DNA of 60,326 nucleotides from an uncultured Clostridia bacterium (GTDB taxonomy: Bacteria; Bacillota; Clostridia; Oscillospirales; Acutalibacteraceae): positions 1-60,326 of the forward strand of contig CANRHD010000014.1 of NCBI GenBank assembly GCA_947630285.1, read 5' to 3'. Each line of letters opens with the position of its first letter. Within the stretch, counting starts at the first letter, position 1. Of the stretch, positions 24,254 through 30,727 are shown piece after piece. Position numbers and translations under genes: made by a program. The notes beneath the pieces were generated by a model that worked only from the letters and a program-made list of their open reading frames with translations, searched no databases and had not been told where the DNA came from.

Positions 24254-25212
24254 ATGATGCACTCCTTTAAAATTTTTTCATAGTCAAAATCGCCGTTGTC
24301 CTGTAATTCAAAAATTGTTAATTGCTGCGGCTTTGCTTTTTCCCGTTCGTACAAATCATAATTACCGATAAGCAGTTCTTTGTATTCTTTGCCTGCCTCA
24401 TAACGCTGTACCATTGAATGTGTACGGGAAAAGTCAAATATCGAAAAGCCGTTATACAACTTGCGGATTTCCTCGCAGTCGTTGTAGGACAGCAGAAATT
24501 TACCTTTTATGCTTTTCAGCGTATCCCGAAGCCTTACATGGTCATCCCACTCAAACCCAACTTCATACATATCCTCGGTAGATAAATACGGGGGATCAAG
24601 ATAGAAAAACGCATCAGTCCTGTCGTAATGTTTAATGAGCGTTTCAAAGTCCTGATTTTCAACGACGACATTTGCCATACGCTCTTGTAATTGTGAAATT
24701 AATCCGAACAATCTGCTTAAATCAAAGGGCTGTGAGGAATAGGATTTTCCGCTGCTTGAATAGCTGAAACGAAGCAGTTTTAAGAACATAGCGGCTCTGC
24801 GTACATCGTAATCCGCAGTAATTCTATTCCGTATTTCTTTTAGTTCTCTTGCTTCGGGAGGAGGAAATATGAGTTCTGTCAGCCGTAATTCCTCGGTCAG
24901 ATATTTATCGTCAAAATGCTCGTTTTCAAAGAAACGGCGGACAGCGATAAAATCCTCACGGGAGTTTAAATGACAGAAACCGAGTTCACGGATCACCGCC
25001 ATTGTGCGTTCTTTCATACATCGGAACAGATTGGCTAAATTCCTGTCAAAGTCGTTATATACCTCAAATGGACATATTTCGGGATTGCCGAGCAGTACGC
25101 TGCCCGAACCGCCGAAAACATCAATGAATCTGCCGTATTTCAAAGGAAACAGCGCATACAGGATATTGAGAATTGCCGTTTTGTTGCCAACTCTTGATAC
25201 AGGGGTTTTCAT
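24235..25212 (-). CDS. DNA adenine methylase (Dam/D12 class)
   Basis: About 325 residues. The SAM-binding motif DVFGGSGS is at about 31-38 and the catalytic YLDPPY at about 204-209, both typical of N6-adenine methylases of the D12/Dam class; the target site cannot be read. KTPVSRVGNKT starts the domain. I take the ATG at 25,212, which follows GAGGTG, over the upstream in-frame start at 25,245. The leader contains a terminator and a hairpin hiding this ribosome-binding site. The enzyme may protect transferred DNA from restriction. Confidence 0.87.
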   Translation of the reverse strand: MKTPVSRVGNKTAILNILYALFPLKYGRFIDVFGGSGSVLLGNPEICPFEVYNDFDRNLANLFRCMKERTMAVIRELGFCHLNSREDFIAVRRFFENEHFDDKYLTEELRLTELIFPPPEARELKEIRNRITADYDVRRAAMFLKLLRFSYSSSGKSYSSQPFDLSRLFGLISQLQERMANVVVENQDFETLIKHYDRTDAFFYLDPPYLSTEDMYEVGFEWDDHVRLRDTLKSIKGKFLLSYNDCEEIRKLYNGFSIFDFSRTHSMVQRYEAGKEYKELLIGNYDLYEREKAKPQQLTIFELQDNGDFDYEKILKECIICKIQK

Positions 25213-25218
25213 ATGGAA

Positions 25219-25303
25219 CACCTCGCTTTCAATACGAGGTATCAACTGCCGTTAAAACAAAAAAAGCGGTACCAATCTTGTCTTAAACAACAATTGATAC
25301 CGC
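25219..25303 (-). promoter_or_regulatory. Transcription attenuator/RNA switch before the Dam gene
   Basis: On the minus-strand RNA, segment A (25,303-25,293) pairs with B (25,276-25,266) over 11 bp, followed by seven U (25,265-25,259): an intrinsic terminator. Segment C (25,253-25,238) can instead pair with A (25,301-25,286) over 16 uninterrupted pairs including three G-U pairs. The end of C (25,240-25,235) also pairs with 25,225-25,220, hiding the GAGGTG of the Dam gene. Thus A:C pairing would prevent termination and weaken the masking hairpin. The trigger is unknown. Confidence 0.65.
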
Positions 25304-25312
25304 CGATAGTTT

Positions 25313-25453
25313 TTATTCTTTATTCTGTTTTTCTAAAAGGCTTTGAATGGTCTGTTCGTAATAATTAACTCTGTTTATCTGCAAACAGCAAAGAAATACA
25401 GTTGTAATACAGCTCCCGAGTATCAGACCGATAATCAGCATTGCTATTGACAT
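25313..25453 (-). CDS. Small membrane protein (DUF3789-like)
   Basis: A 46-residue protein with one hydrophobic helix (MLIIGLILGSCITTVFLCCL) and a short charged tail, matching the tiny DUF3789-like proteins of clostridial ICEs. The start at 25,453 is internal to a longer open frame and overlaps the stop of the upstream gene. Function unknown. The attenuator of the Dam gene begins 10 bp after its stop codon. Confidence 0.55.
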   Translation of the reverse strand: MSIAMLIIGLILGSCITTVFLCCLQINRVNYYEQTIQSLLEKQNKE

Positions 25454-25454
25454 T

Positions 25455-26051
25455 TCACATCTCTTCGAACCCCATAGAATCGTCCATATCTTCGTCTGTA
25501 CTTTCATCGCTGCCCGTAATGTTTACATATTCGCCGATAATGCAAAGAGCTTCGTCATAACTGCATGAAGAACGAATACGGTCACGCATTTCTACTGCCT
25601 GTTGGGTCATACCGTTTTGGCGAAGTGTTCTTGACGCAATTCCCATAAGATTGAATATATTGCCGTCCTCGCCGATCAGTTTGCAGTCGGGCTTTTTCTG
25701 TTCCAATGCTTTTTCGGGGATAAAACCGCTGAGCCTGTTATCTACATAGTCGGACAGCCATATGCCGCCGAAGTTTTCGTGCGTCTGCAAACGCCACACA
25801 GCGAGCTTGCCGATATCAAGCTTTACATTTTCGGAAAACAGAAACAGCAGATTGGTAAGTCCCTCATTTTCAAAGGCGAGGCAGTTTTCCGCCTTAAATT
25901 TTGTACCGTCAAGCAGAATATTTGATTCGATGAGCATATCGTTCATGCCGTCTACCCATTCCTGCAATTCTCCGCCGCAGCCTTGTAAAATCAAGCCCTC
26001 ACAGCCGTTCATTTTACGAAGTTCATCTGTGTTGATTGTCTTTACGCTCAT
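25455..26051 (-). CDS. Conserved ICE protein, unknown function
   Basis: A 198-residue soluble protein starting with VKTINTDELRKMNGCEGLIL and containing LQGCGGELQEWVDGMN and AVWRLQTHENFGGIWLSDYV, patterns I have seen in ICEs of Clostridia next to YubB-like and Dam genes. The C-terminal 20 residues are strongly acidic. No catalytic motif is visible. It begins within the stop of the YubB/LPD28 gene (ATGA overlap). Confidence 0.6.
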   Translation of the reverse strand: MSVKTINTDELRKMNGCEGLILQGCGGELQEWVDGMNDMLIESNILLDGTKFKAENCLAFENEGLTNLLFLFSENVKLDIGKLAVWRLQTHENFGGIWLSDYVDNRLSGFIPEKALEQKKPDCKLIGEDGNIFNLMGIASRTLRQNGMTQQAVEMRDRIRSSCSYDEALCIIGEYVNITGSDESTDEDMDDSMGFEEM

Positions 26052-27112
26052 AACTGAATACCTCCGCTTTGCTGATACTCATTCTCGTCCTGTTCAAATT
26101 CACCGCATATATATTTACCAAGAGTTAATTTTTTACCCATAAAGTTCGGCTCTGAATCTTCAGTGAATGAAATATACGCCTGTTTTCCGAAATCTATTGG
26201 TTCATCTGTGATAACGGAGCCGGCATGATTGACTGTGACTTTCGGCTCAACAGATGCAAATCTGCCGTCATCACCCTCACGCAGGTCATAGCAATAAAGA
26301 CCTTTAGGAATATCAGCATCAGTTAATCTATCGTTTGAAAACAGGGCAGGCTTTTTGAAAAGATCAATCAAATCATATTCTTCATTTTCAATATTGATAT
26401 ATCTGTTTTCCGCTTTATTCATCATTAAATCAAAATTTAAAGGATCGTAATCCCATACTTTAAAAGCAAATTCAGTAGCCTCTATTTCGCTTTCGGGATA
26501 ATATTCCTCGGTACATTCACCGCCGCTGTAACATTTTCGCCCGCAGTTTTGACCGATATCTTCATCTGCCCACTCATGTTCAAAACTGATGTCGGGATAC
26601 ATTTGGGCTAATTTTTGGATTACAGGATGCGGAGCAGACCAAGCTGTCTGAAAGTGTAAATTATCGCTTTCACTGTAATCAGCGCCTTCATCATAACCGT
26701 AGGCATTCCATTTCGTACCCCAATTGTTTATACTCCATTCATACCAAGTGGGAGCACCGTAATCCTGAATGTTATTCCAAGCGGTTTTTCCGAGTTCCCA
26801 CTCATCTTCTTTAATATTTGGCCTTTGCTTTAAAAATATTTTTTCAGATTCGGCAAGTGACACCGCCGAAATTTTCAAAACATCGGTTTCTTTTCTGTCA
26901 AAAAGACATTCGCTGATAAATTCTTTATACAGCTTTAATCCTTTGTCTGTTCTGCTGCCTGCTTCAATATTCAGACTTTCGGGCATAGGGACAATTTTAT
27001 TAAAATCCACTGTGCCCAATCCGTAGTCATCATTCTTGATTGCTTCAAGCATTTCACGGGTTTTCTGTTCGTCACCTTTTAGGGTGATAATGTTTTCTAC
27101 ATGATTCGGCAT
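26048..27112 (-). CDS. YubB ferredoxin-fold protein with LPD28-like domain
   Basis: A 354-residue protein. The N-terminal part (PNHVENIITLKGDEQKTREML, and WYEWSINNWGTKWNAY near 120-136) is the YubB/DUF1281 ferredoxin-like pattern found on plasmids and ICEs. From about 240 (EYDLIDLFKKPALFSNDRL to YISFTEDSEPNFMG) it looks like LPD28, a large-polyvalent-protein-associated domain. Function is unknown; polyvalent proteins often protect entering DNA. AAGGAG precedes the ATG. Confidence 0.68.
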   Translation of the reverse strand: MPNHVENIITLKGDEQKTREMLEAIKNDDYGLGTVDFNKIVPMPESLNIEAGSRTDKGLKLYKEFISECLFDRKETDVLKISAVSLAESEKIFLKQRPNIKEDEWELGKTAWNNIQDYGAPTWYEWSINNWGTKWNAYGYDEGADYSESDNLHFQTAWSAPHPVIQKLAQMYPDISFEHEWADEDIGQNCGRKCYSGGECTEEYYPESEIEATEFAFKVWDYDPLNFDLMMNKAENRYINIENEEYDLIDLFKKPALFSNDRLTDADIPKGLYCYDLREGDDGRFASVEPKVTVNHAGSVITDEPIDFGKQAYISFTEDSEPNFMGKKLTLGKYICGEFEQDENEYQQSGGIQL

Positions 27113-27118
27113 TTGTTT

Positions 27119-27619
27119 TTACTCCTTCAAAATGCTGTATTTTTGATTTACTGTTTTAATTCGGGATAATATATCCACCAAAATCGGCACCATAATACTG
27201 TTGCCCGCAAGTTTATATAGCTTGGAATCAGAAAGACCGACTTGAATCGTTCGGATAGGGGGAACATATTCAAAGACGAAAAATGCAGGATGCTTTGCTT
27301 CAAGTATTCGGGCAAGCTCAAAGAACAAAGTTCCTCTTTCATCCTCAAACGCCAGTCTTCGTCCGGCTGCTGAAAAGGCGACGCACGGGAAGCCGCCGAC
27401 AAGAAGGTCAAAATCAGGGATTTCATCTGTATTGACGGTTCTTGCGTTATCATAATAAATCTCTCCTCCGGTGTTGTACAAAGTGCGATAGGCGGCTATG
27501 GCTGTAGGATCGTTATCACAGTATCCTACAAACTCAAAACCGCCTATCTGTTCTGCTGCACTGCGAAATGCGCTCATTCCGCAGAACATATCCAATACTC
27601 GAATGGACATATACATCAA
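27119..27619 (-). pseudogene. C5-cytosine DNA methyltransferase with internal deletion
   Basis: 166 residues, about half the usual size. Present are motif I (LDMFCGMSAF), motif II (DNDPTAIAAY), the catalytic motif IV (GGFPCVAFSAAGRR) and the beginning of motif VI (FVFEYVPP, where ENV is expected). The protein then jumps to motif X (SDSKLYKLAGNSIMVP). Motif VIII, the target-recognition domain and motif IX are missing, so it should be unable to methylate a specific site. The reading frame is kept across the deletion (near 27,245). It may be a relic, or a protein kept for another use. Confidence 0.75.
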
Positions 27620-27646
27620 ATCTATGTTTCTTTTTCAATCTACACC

Positions 27647-27940
27647 TCACATTCCGAGGACGGGAGCATTTTCCTCGTCCATATTTTCATTTTCTTCAGC
27701 CAGTTCCTCATCGGTTAGTTTTCTGAATAAGTCCTCGCCTGGGACAATGCCGAGCGACCTGCCGTTGTCAAAATCACAGTGCAGAGTGCCGATATCATCG
27801 ACAACCCTGACAGTACCCCTTGTATTATCCTCAACGGGACTTGGGTCGTCGCCCATGCTCAAAAGCATTATTCTTGTCCCGGGCGGATAACAGCTTTTCA
27901 TACGCTCGGCAAATCTCTTTTCTGCTTCAAATCTGTTCAT
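27647..27940 (-). CDS. DUF4314 protein
   Basis: 97 residues. The core reads YPPGTRIMLLSMGDDPSPVEDNTRG and VDDIGTLHCDFDNGRSLG, the DUF4314 pattern of a small beta-barrel-like domain; the tail is acidic. It is the first gene of the ICE's rightmost minus-strand operon. AAAGGAG precedes the ATG, and two terminator-like hairpins lie just upstream. Confidence 0.75.
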   Translation of the reverse strand: MNRFEAEKRFAERMKSCYPPGTRIMLLSMGDDPSPVEDNTRGTVRVVDDIGTLHCDFDNGRSLGIVPGEDLFRKLTDEELAEENENMDEENAPVLGM

Positions 27941-27972
27941 AATCTTTCAGCTCCTTTTTTGATTTAAAAATG

Positions 27973-28018
27973 AAAAAAGCCAACCGTTTGAATGATTTAC
28001 ATTCATAAACGATTGGCT
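27973..28018 (-). terminator. Terminator/attenuator before the DUF4314 gene
   Basis: AGCCAA (27,978-27,983) and its 3' partner TTGGCT (28,013-28,018) close a long stem. It has about 12 pairs, a two-base bulge and five more pairs. On the minus strand it is followed by TTTTTTC. It lies only about 35 bp ahead of the DUF4314 start, so it may be an attenuator. Confidence 0.65.
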
Positions 28019-28029
28019 ATGTATATATG

Positions 28030-28065
28030 AAAAAAGGCAGATAGATTTTTTGATTTCTATCTGCC
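28030..28065 (-). terminator. Second terminator hairpin at the ICE right end
   Basis: GGCAGATAGA (28,036-28,045) pairs with TCTATCTGCC (28,056-28,065) over 10 bp with a 10-nt loop. On the minus strand six T follow. It sits in tandem with the hairpin at 27,978-28,018. Confidence 0.72.
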
Positions 28066-28159
28066 GGAATGTGTTTAATATTTAATTATGTTGGAGTTCA
28101 AATCTCTCCACAAAGGGAATTTGTCCATTTTACATCTACGAAACGGACTCTCGAAAAAT

Positions 28160-28201
28160 CGCCGTATAAAACGGCGAAACCCCCGATAGATCGGGGGTTT
28201 C
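28160..28201 (-). terminator. Terminator of the tRNA operon
   Basis: GAAACCCCCGAT (28,176-28,187) and its exact complement (28,190-28,201) form a 12-bp stem. A second 6-bp hairpin (28,160-28,165 with 28,171-28,176) follows on the minus strand and runs into ATTTTTC. It lies about 30 bp past the 3' end of tRNA-Gln. Confidence 0.75.
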
Positions 28202-28231
28202 TGTGGCTGCATCTTTTTTGTAGCCGATTTT

Positions 28232-28306
28232 TGGCTGGGGTGGCAGGATTCGAACCTACGAATGCAGCAGTCAAAGTGCTGTGTCTTACCGCTTGACGAC
28301 ACCCCA
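28232..28306 (-). tRNA. tRNA-Gln (anticodon TTG)
   Basis: A full cloverleaf can be drawn. The acceptor stem is TGGGGTG/CACCCCA, the anticodon loop CTTTGAC gives TTG, the T-arm contains GGTTCGAATCC, the discriminator is G, and CCA is encoded. It is the last of three tRNA genes and faces the ICE with its 3' end, a common ICE attachment target. Confidence 0.95.
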
Positions 28307-28378
28307 ATATTAAATTGTCTGCGCTGATATGTTTTATAGTGAAACCTCCGCCGAATCATAGAAGCGACGGAGGGAAAG

Positions 28379-28456
28379 TGGGGTGGAATATCGGATTCGA
28401 ACCGATGGTCTCCAGTGCCACAAACTGGCGCTTTAACCAACTAAGCTAATCCCACC
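28379..28456 (-). tRNA. tRNA-His (anticodon GTG)
   Basis: Acceptor stem GTGGGAT/ATTCCAC with the extra G-1 opposite discriminator C, as in bacterial tRNA-His. Anticodon loop TTGTGGC gives GTG, and the T-loop is TTCGAAT. CCA is encoded. It lies about 70 bp upstream of tRNA-Gln in the same transcript. Confidence 0.95.
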
Positions 28457-28464
28457 ATATCTTT

Positions 28465-28541
28465 TGGCGCGCTGAGAGGGACTCGAACCCCCGACCCTCT
28501 GCTTAGAAGGCAGATGCTCTATCCAGCTGAGCTATCAGCGC
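28465..28541 (-). tRNA. tRNA-Arg (anticodon TCT)
   Basis: Acceptor stem GCGCTGA/TCAGCGC, D-arm AGCTCAGCTGGATAGAGC, anticodon loop TTCTAAG giving TCT, T-loop TTCGAGT and encoded CCA. It is the first gene of the three-tRNA operon and decodes AGA/AGG. Confidence 0.95.
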
Positions 28542-28559
28542 ATTAATGAATGCTTGATT

Positions 28560-28588
28560 ATTATATACGCACAGAGGGGATTTGTCAA
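28560..28588 (-). promoter_or_regulatory. Promoter of the Arg-His-Gln tRNA operon
   Basis: On the minus strand, TTGACA (28,588-28,583) and TATAAT (28,565-28,560) are perfect consensus boxes 17 bases apart, about 20 bp before tRNA-Arg. Confidence 0.9.
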
Positions 28589-28669
28589 GATTAAAACACA
28601 AAACTTTTTATAAAACGGCCTTTTATTTTATATGACGGCCTATATTTATTGTAAAAGTTTTTTCGGCAG

Positions 28670-28698
28670 TTGATTTAATATGCTTAAAATGCTATACT
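28670..28698 (+). promoter_or_regulatory. Promoter of the phosphoribosyltransferase gene
   Basis: TTGATT (28,670-28,675) and TATACT (28,693-28,698) with a 17-bp spacer, 33 bp upstream of the ATG at 28,732. Confidence 0.75.
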
Positions 28699-28731
28699 TA
28701 ATTAAGAATTTTATTGCGAAGGGTGATATTT

Positions 28732-29289
28732 ATGGTACATCATATTAAAATAGCCGGTCTTGAAAGGGATTTGCCCATATGCAAGCTTAGCGACGACCTG
28801 AGCATAGGTGCGTTTGTTATTTTCGGAGATGTTGAACTGACATGCGCCTGCGCCGGCGCTCTGCTTGAAAAAGCCCCCGAATTTGATTATATGGTAGCGC
28901 CCGAGGCTAAGGCTATTCCGCTCGTTCACGAAATGGCGAGGCAGAGCGGCAGGAACGAATATTTCCTTGTCCGCAAAAAGAAAAAGGCTTATATGAACGG
29001 CGTCTTTGAAACGGACGACACCTCAATTACAACCACGGGTACGCAAAAGCTCTATATGGACGGTGCGGACGCCGCCAAAATCAAGGGCAAAAGGGTTCTT
29101 ATAATTGACGATGTTATCTCGACGGGCGGCTCGGTAAAGGCGGTTGAAAACCTTGTAAATCAGGCAGGGGGCATAATAGCCGGAAAAATGTTCATAATTG
29201 CCGAGGGCGACGCCGCAAAGAGGGACGATATTATTTATCTTGAGTCCATACCGCTGTTTAACGGCGACGGAACGGTAAAAAATGCTTAA
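28732..29289 (+). CDS. Phosphoribosyltransferase family protein (Apt-like)
   Basis: A 185-residue type I phosphoribosyltransferase. The PRPP-binding loop is RVLIIDDVISTGGSVKAV (about 122-139), preceded by a flexible-loop-like basic stretch VRKKKKAYMNG and followed by GDAAKRDDIIYLESIPLF. The N-terminus resembles adenine phosphoribosyltransferases and PurR-like relatives, so the base is probably a purine; the exact substrate is uncertain. The start at 28,732 follows GAAGGGTG; an in-frame start 18 bp upstream lacks this site. It is transcribed alone, ending at a good terminator. Confidence 0.83.
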   Translation: MVHHIKIAGLERDLPICKLSDDLSIGAFVIFGDVELTCACAGALLEKAPEFDYMVAPEAKAIPLVHEMARQSGRNEYFLVRKKKKAYMNGVFETDDTSITTTGTQKLYMDGADAAKIKGKRVLIIDDVISTGGSVKAVENLVNQAGGIIAGKMFIIAEGDAAKRDDIIYLESIPLFNGDGTVKNA

Positions 29290-29299
29290 AAATATAACG

Positions 29300-29337
29300 G
29301 GCAATGTACTTTAACGGGTACATTGCCAATTTTTTTG
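29300..29337 (+). terminator. Terminator after the phosphoribosyltransferase gene
   Basis: GGCAATGTAC (29,300-29,309) and GTACATTGCC (29,318-29,327) form a perfect 10-bp stem, followed by AATTTTTTT. Confidence 0.9.
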
Positions 29338-29339
29338 TA

Positions 29340-29368
29340 TTGACACAGAACAAATGTTCGGTTACAAT
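29340..29368 (+). promoter_or_regulatory. dinB promoter with LexA (SOS) box
   Basis: TTGACA (29,340-29,345) and TACAAT (29,363-29,368) are 17 bp apart. Inside the spacer is GAAC-AAAT-GTTC (29,348-29,359), a match to the Firmicutes LexA box. Binding of LexA there would block RNA polymerase, so the gene should be induced by DNA damage. Confidence 0.88.
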
Positions 29369-29395
29369 GTAAACACTCCTACTTTAGATACGGAA

Positions 29396-30643
29396 GTGAT
29401 TTTTACGCATAGGGTGATTTTTCATTGTGACCTGAATAATTTTTATGCGTCCGTTGAAGCGGTCCGCAATCCTGCGCTCAGGGGAAAGGCCGTTGCGGTA
29501 TGCGGAAGAACGGAGGACAGACACGGCATAGTGCTTGCAAAATCCGAAAAGGCCAAAAAATACGGGGTTAAAACGGGCGATGTAATTTGGCAGGCAAAGA
29601 AAAAATGCAGTGAGCTCATTATTGTAGAGCCCGATTTTGACGAGTATGTAAAATACGGAAAAATCGTGCGCCGTATTTATTATAATTACACCGATTTAAT
29701 TGAGCCTTTCGGGCTTGACGAGTGCTGGCTCGATGTAACGGCAAGCGAAAAGATATTCGGCTCCGACTATGAAACGGCATATAAAATCAAAGAACAGGTG
29801 AAAAGGGAAACGGGGCTTACCGTTTCCGTGGGCGTATCCTTTAACAAGGTTTTTGCAAAGCTCGGAAGCGACCTTAAAAAGCCCGACGCCATAACCGTTA
29901 TAAGGGAAGAAAATTTTAAGGATAAAATTTGGGGTCTGCCTGCCTGCAATATGCTTTGGGTGGGAAGAAGCACGGACAAAACTTTAAAAAAATACGGAAT
30001 AAGAACCATAGGCGATATAGCCAAAACAAGCCCCGAAATACTCTCCTCGATTTTCGGGAAAAACGGCTATACGCTTTGGCAATGCGCCAACGGCTACGAA
30101 TGTTCGGAGGTCTCCGAATTCGGAAGCGCTCCCGAGATAAAAAGCGTAGGCAGAGGCTGTACGCTCGTTTCCGACCTTGAAAGCGATGAGGAGGTATGGC
30201 GTGTACTGCTCACCCTTTCGCACAGCGTATCACGGCATTTGCGTGACGACGGCTTTATTGCCTCGGGCGTTCAGATAAGCGTTAAAAGCAATGATTTAAA
30301 GTGCGTGCAGTTTCAAAAAAAGCTGTGCTTTGCGACCCAAAATTCAAGGGAAATCGCAGATTGCGCCTATTCTCTTTACCTTGAGCGCTACGATAAAAAT
30401 TTGCCCGTCAGGGCGCTTACCGTGAGGGCGATAGATTTGCTTGCGGAAAACTCTTCTCAGCAGTTAAGTATGACATTTGATATAAACAAGCATATGCGCT
30501 GTGAAATAATAGAAAAGACTGCGCTTGAGCTCAATAAAAAATACGGCAGACAAATACTTTTTGAGGCGTCGCTTTTAAATGATACAAAGTTTCCGTCCGA
30601 CAAAACCGACGAGGTGCTGCTTCCGTCAGGACGCCGCAGATAA
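29396..30643 (+). CDS. dinB: DNA polymerase IV (Y-family translesion polymerase)
   Basis: About 415 residues. The palm motif HCDLNNFYASVEA starts the protein, and GLDECWLDVT carries the catalytic DE. SVGVSFNKVFAKLGSDLKKPD and a helix-hairpin-helix thumb (YGIRTIGDIAKTSPE) follow, then a little-finger domain. It copies damaged templates with low fidelity. The open frame extends to an ATG at 29,354, but that lies inside the LexA box and before the -10 box. The true start is therefore downstream, probably a GTG at 29,396 or 29,414. I see no beta-clamp motif at the very C-terminus. Confidence 0.92.
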   Translation: MIFTHRVIFHCDLNNFYASVEAVRNPALRGKAVAVCGRTEDRHGIVLAKSEKAKKYGVKTGDVIWQAKKKCSELIIVEPDFDEYVKYGKIVRRIYYNYTDLIEPFGLDECWLDVTASEKIFGSDYETAYKIKEQVKRETGLTVSVGVSFNKVFAKLGSDLKKPDAITVIREENFKDKIWGLPACNMLWVGRSTDKTLKKYGIRTIGDIAKTSPEILSSIFGKNGYTLWQCANGYECSEVSEFGSAPEIKSVGRGCTLVSDLESDEEVWRVLLTLSHSVSRHLRDDGFIASGVQISVKSNDLKCVQFQKKLCFATQNSREIADCAYSLYLERYDKNLPVRALTVRAIDLLAENSSQQLSMTFDINKHMRCEIIEKTALELNKKYGRQILFEASLLNDTKFPSDKTDEVLLPSGRRR

Positions 30644-30727
30644 AAACCGCTTTCCCAAAAGGCGGAAAAACGGTTTAAACAGGGCTTTTTGATTTTATAG
30701 CGGTAATTTTACTTAAATTTAAAAAAA

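Larger units (their letters stand above)
1..28100. mobile_element. Integrative conjugative element, partial (left end outside window)
   Basis: Nearly all genes here are on the minus strand and form a conjugation set: a MobL-type relaxase, a MobC-like accessory protein, VirD4, VirB4, VirB6-, VirB3- and VirB2-like proteins, an NlpC/P60 hydrolase and a Toprim primase. Typical ICE cargo and regulators (SpoVG, DUF3846, DUF4314, AbrB-like, Dam) are also present. The right end lies between the DUF4314 gene start (27,940) and the 3' end of tRNA-Gln (28,232). I cannot place the exact attachment site because the other end is not in the window. The only recombinase seen is at 3,469-4,377, so the element's own integrase may be further left. 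Confidence 0.88.

Noticed and set aside
28085-28115. tRNA T-arm-like sequence (GTTCAAATC flanked by GGAG and CTCC) near the ICE end
   Set aside because: Considered as a leftover attachment core. The stem is imperfect, no acceptor arm or CCA follows, and it does not match tRNA-Gln. It may instead be part of a promoter.
28075-28440. Open frames across the tRNA genes
   Set aside because: They read through tRNA-Gln, most of tRNA-His and a terminator, have no ribosome-binding site, and match no protein pattern.
30644-30700. Possible terminator after dinB (AAACCG...CGGTTT)
   Set aside because: The stem is short, several competing folds exist, and the following T-run is displaced, so I left it out of the annotation.
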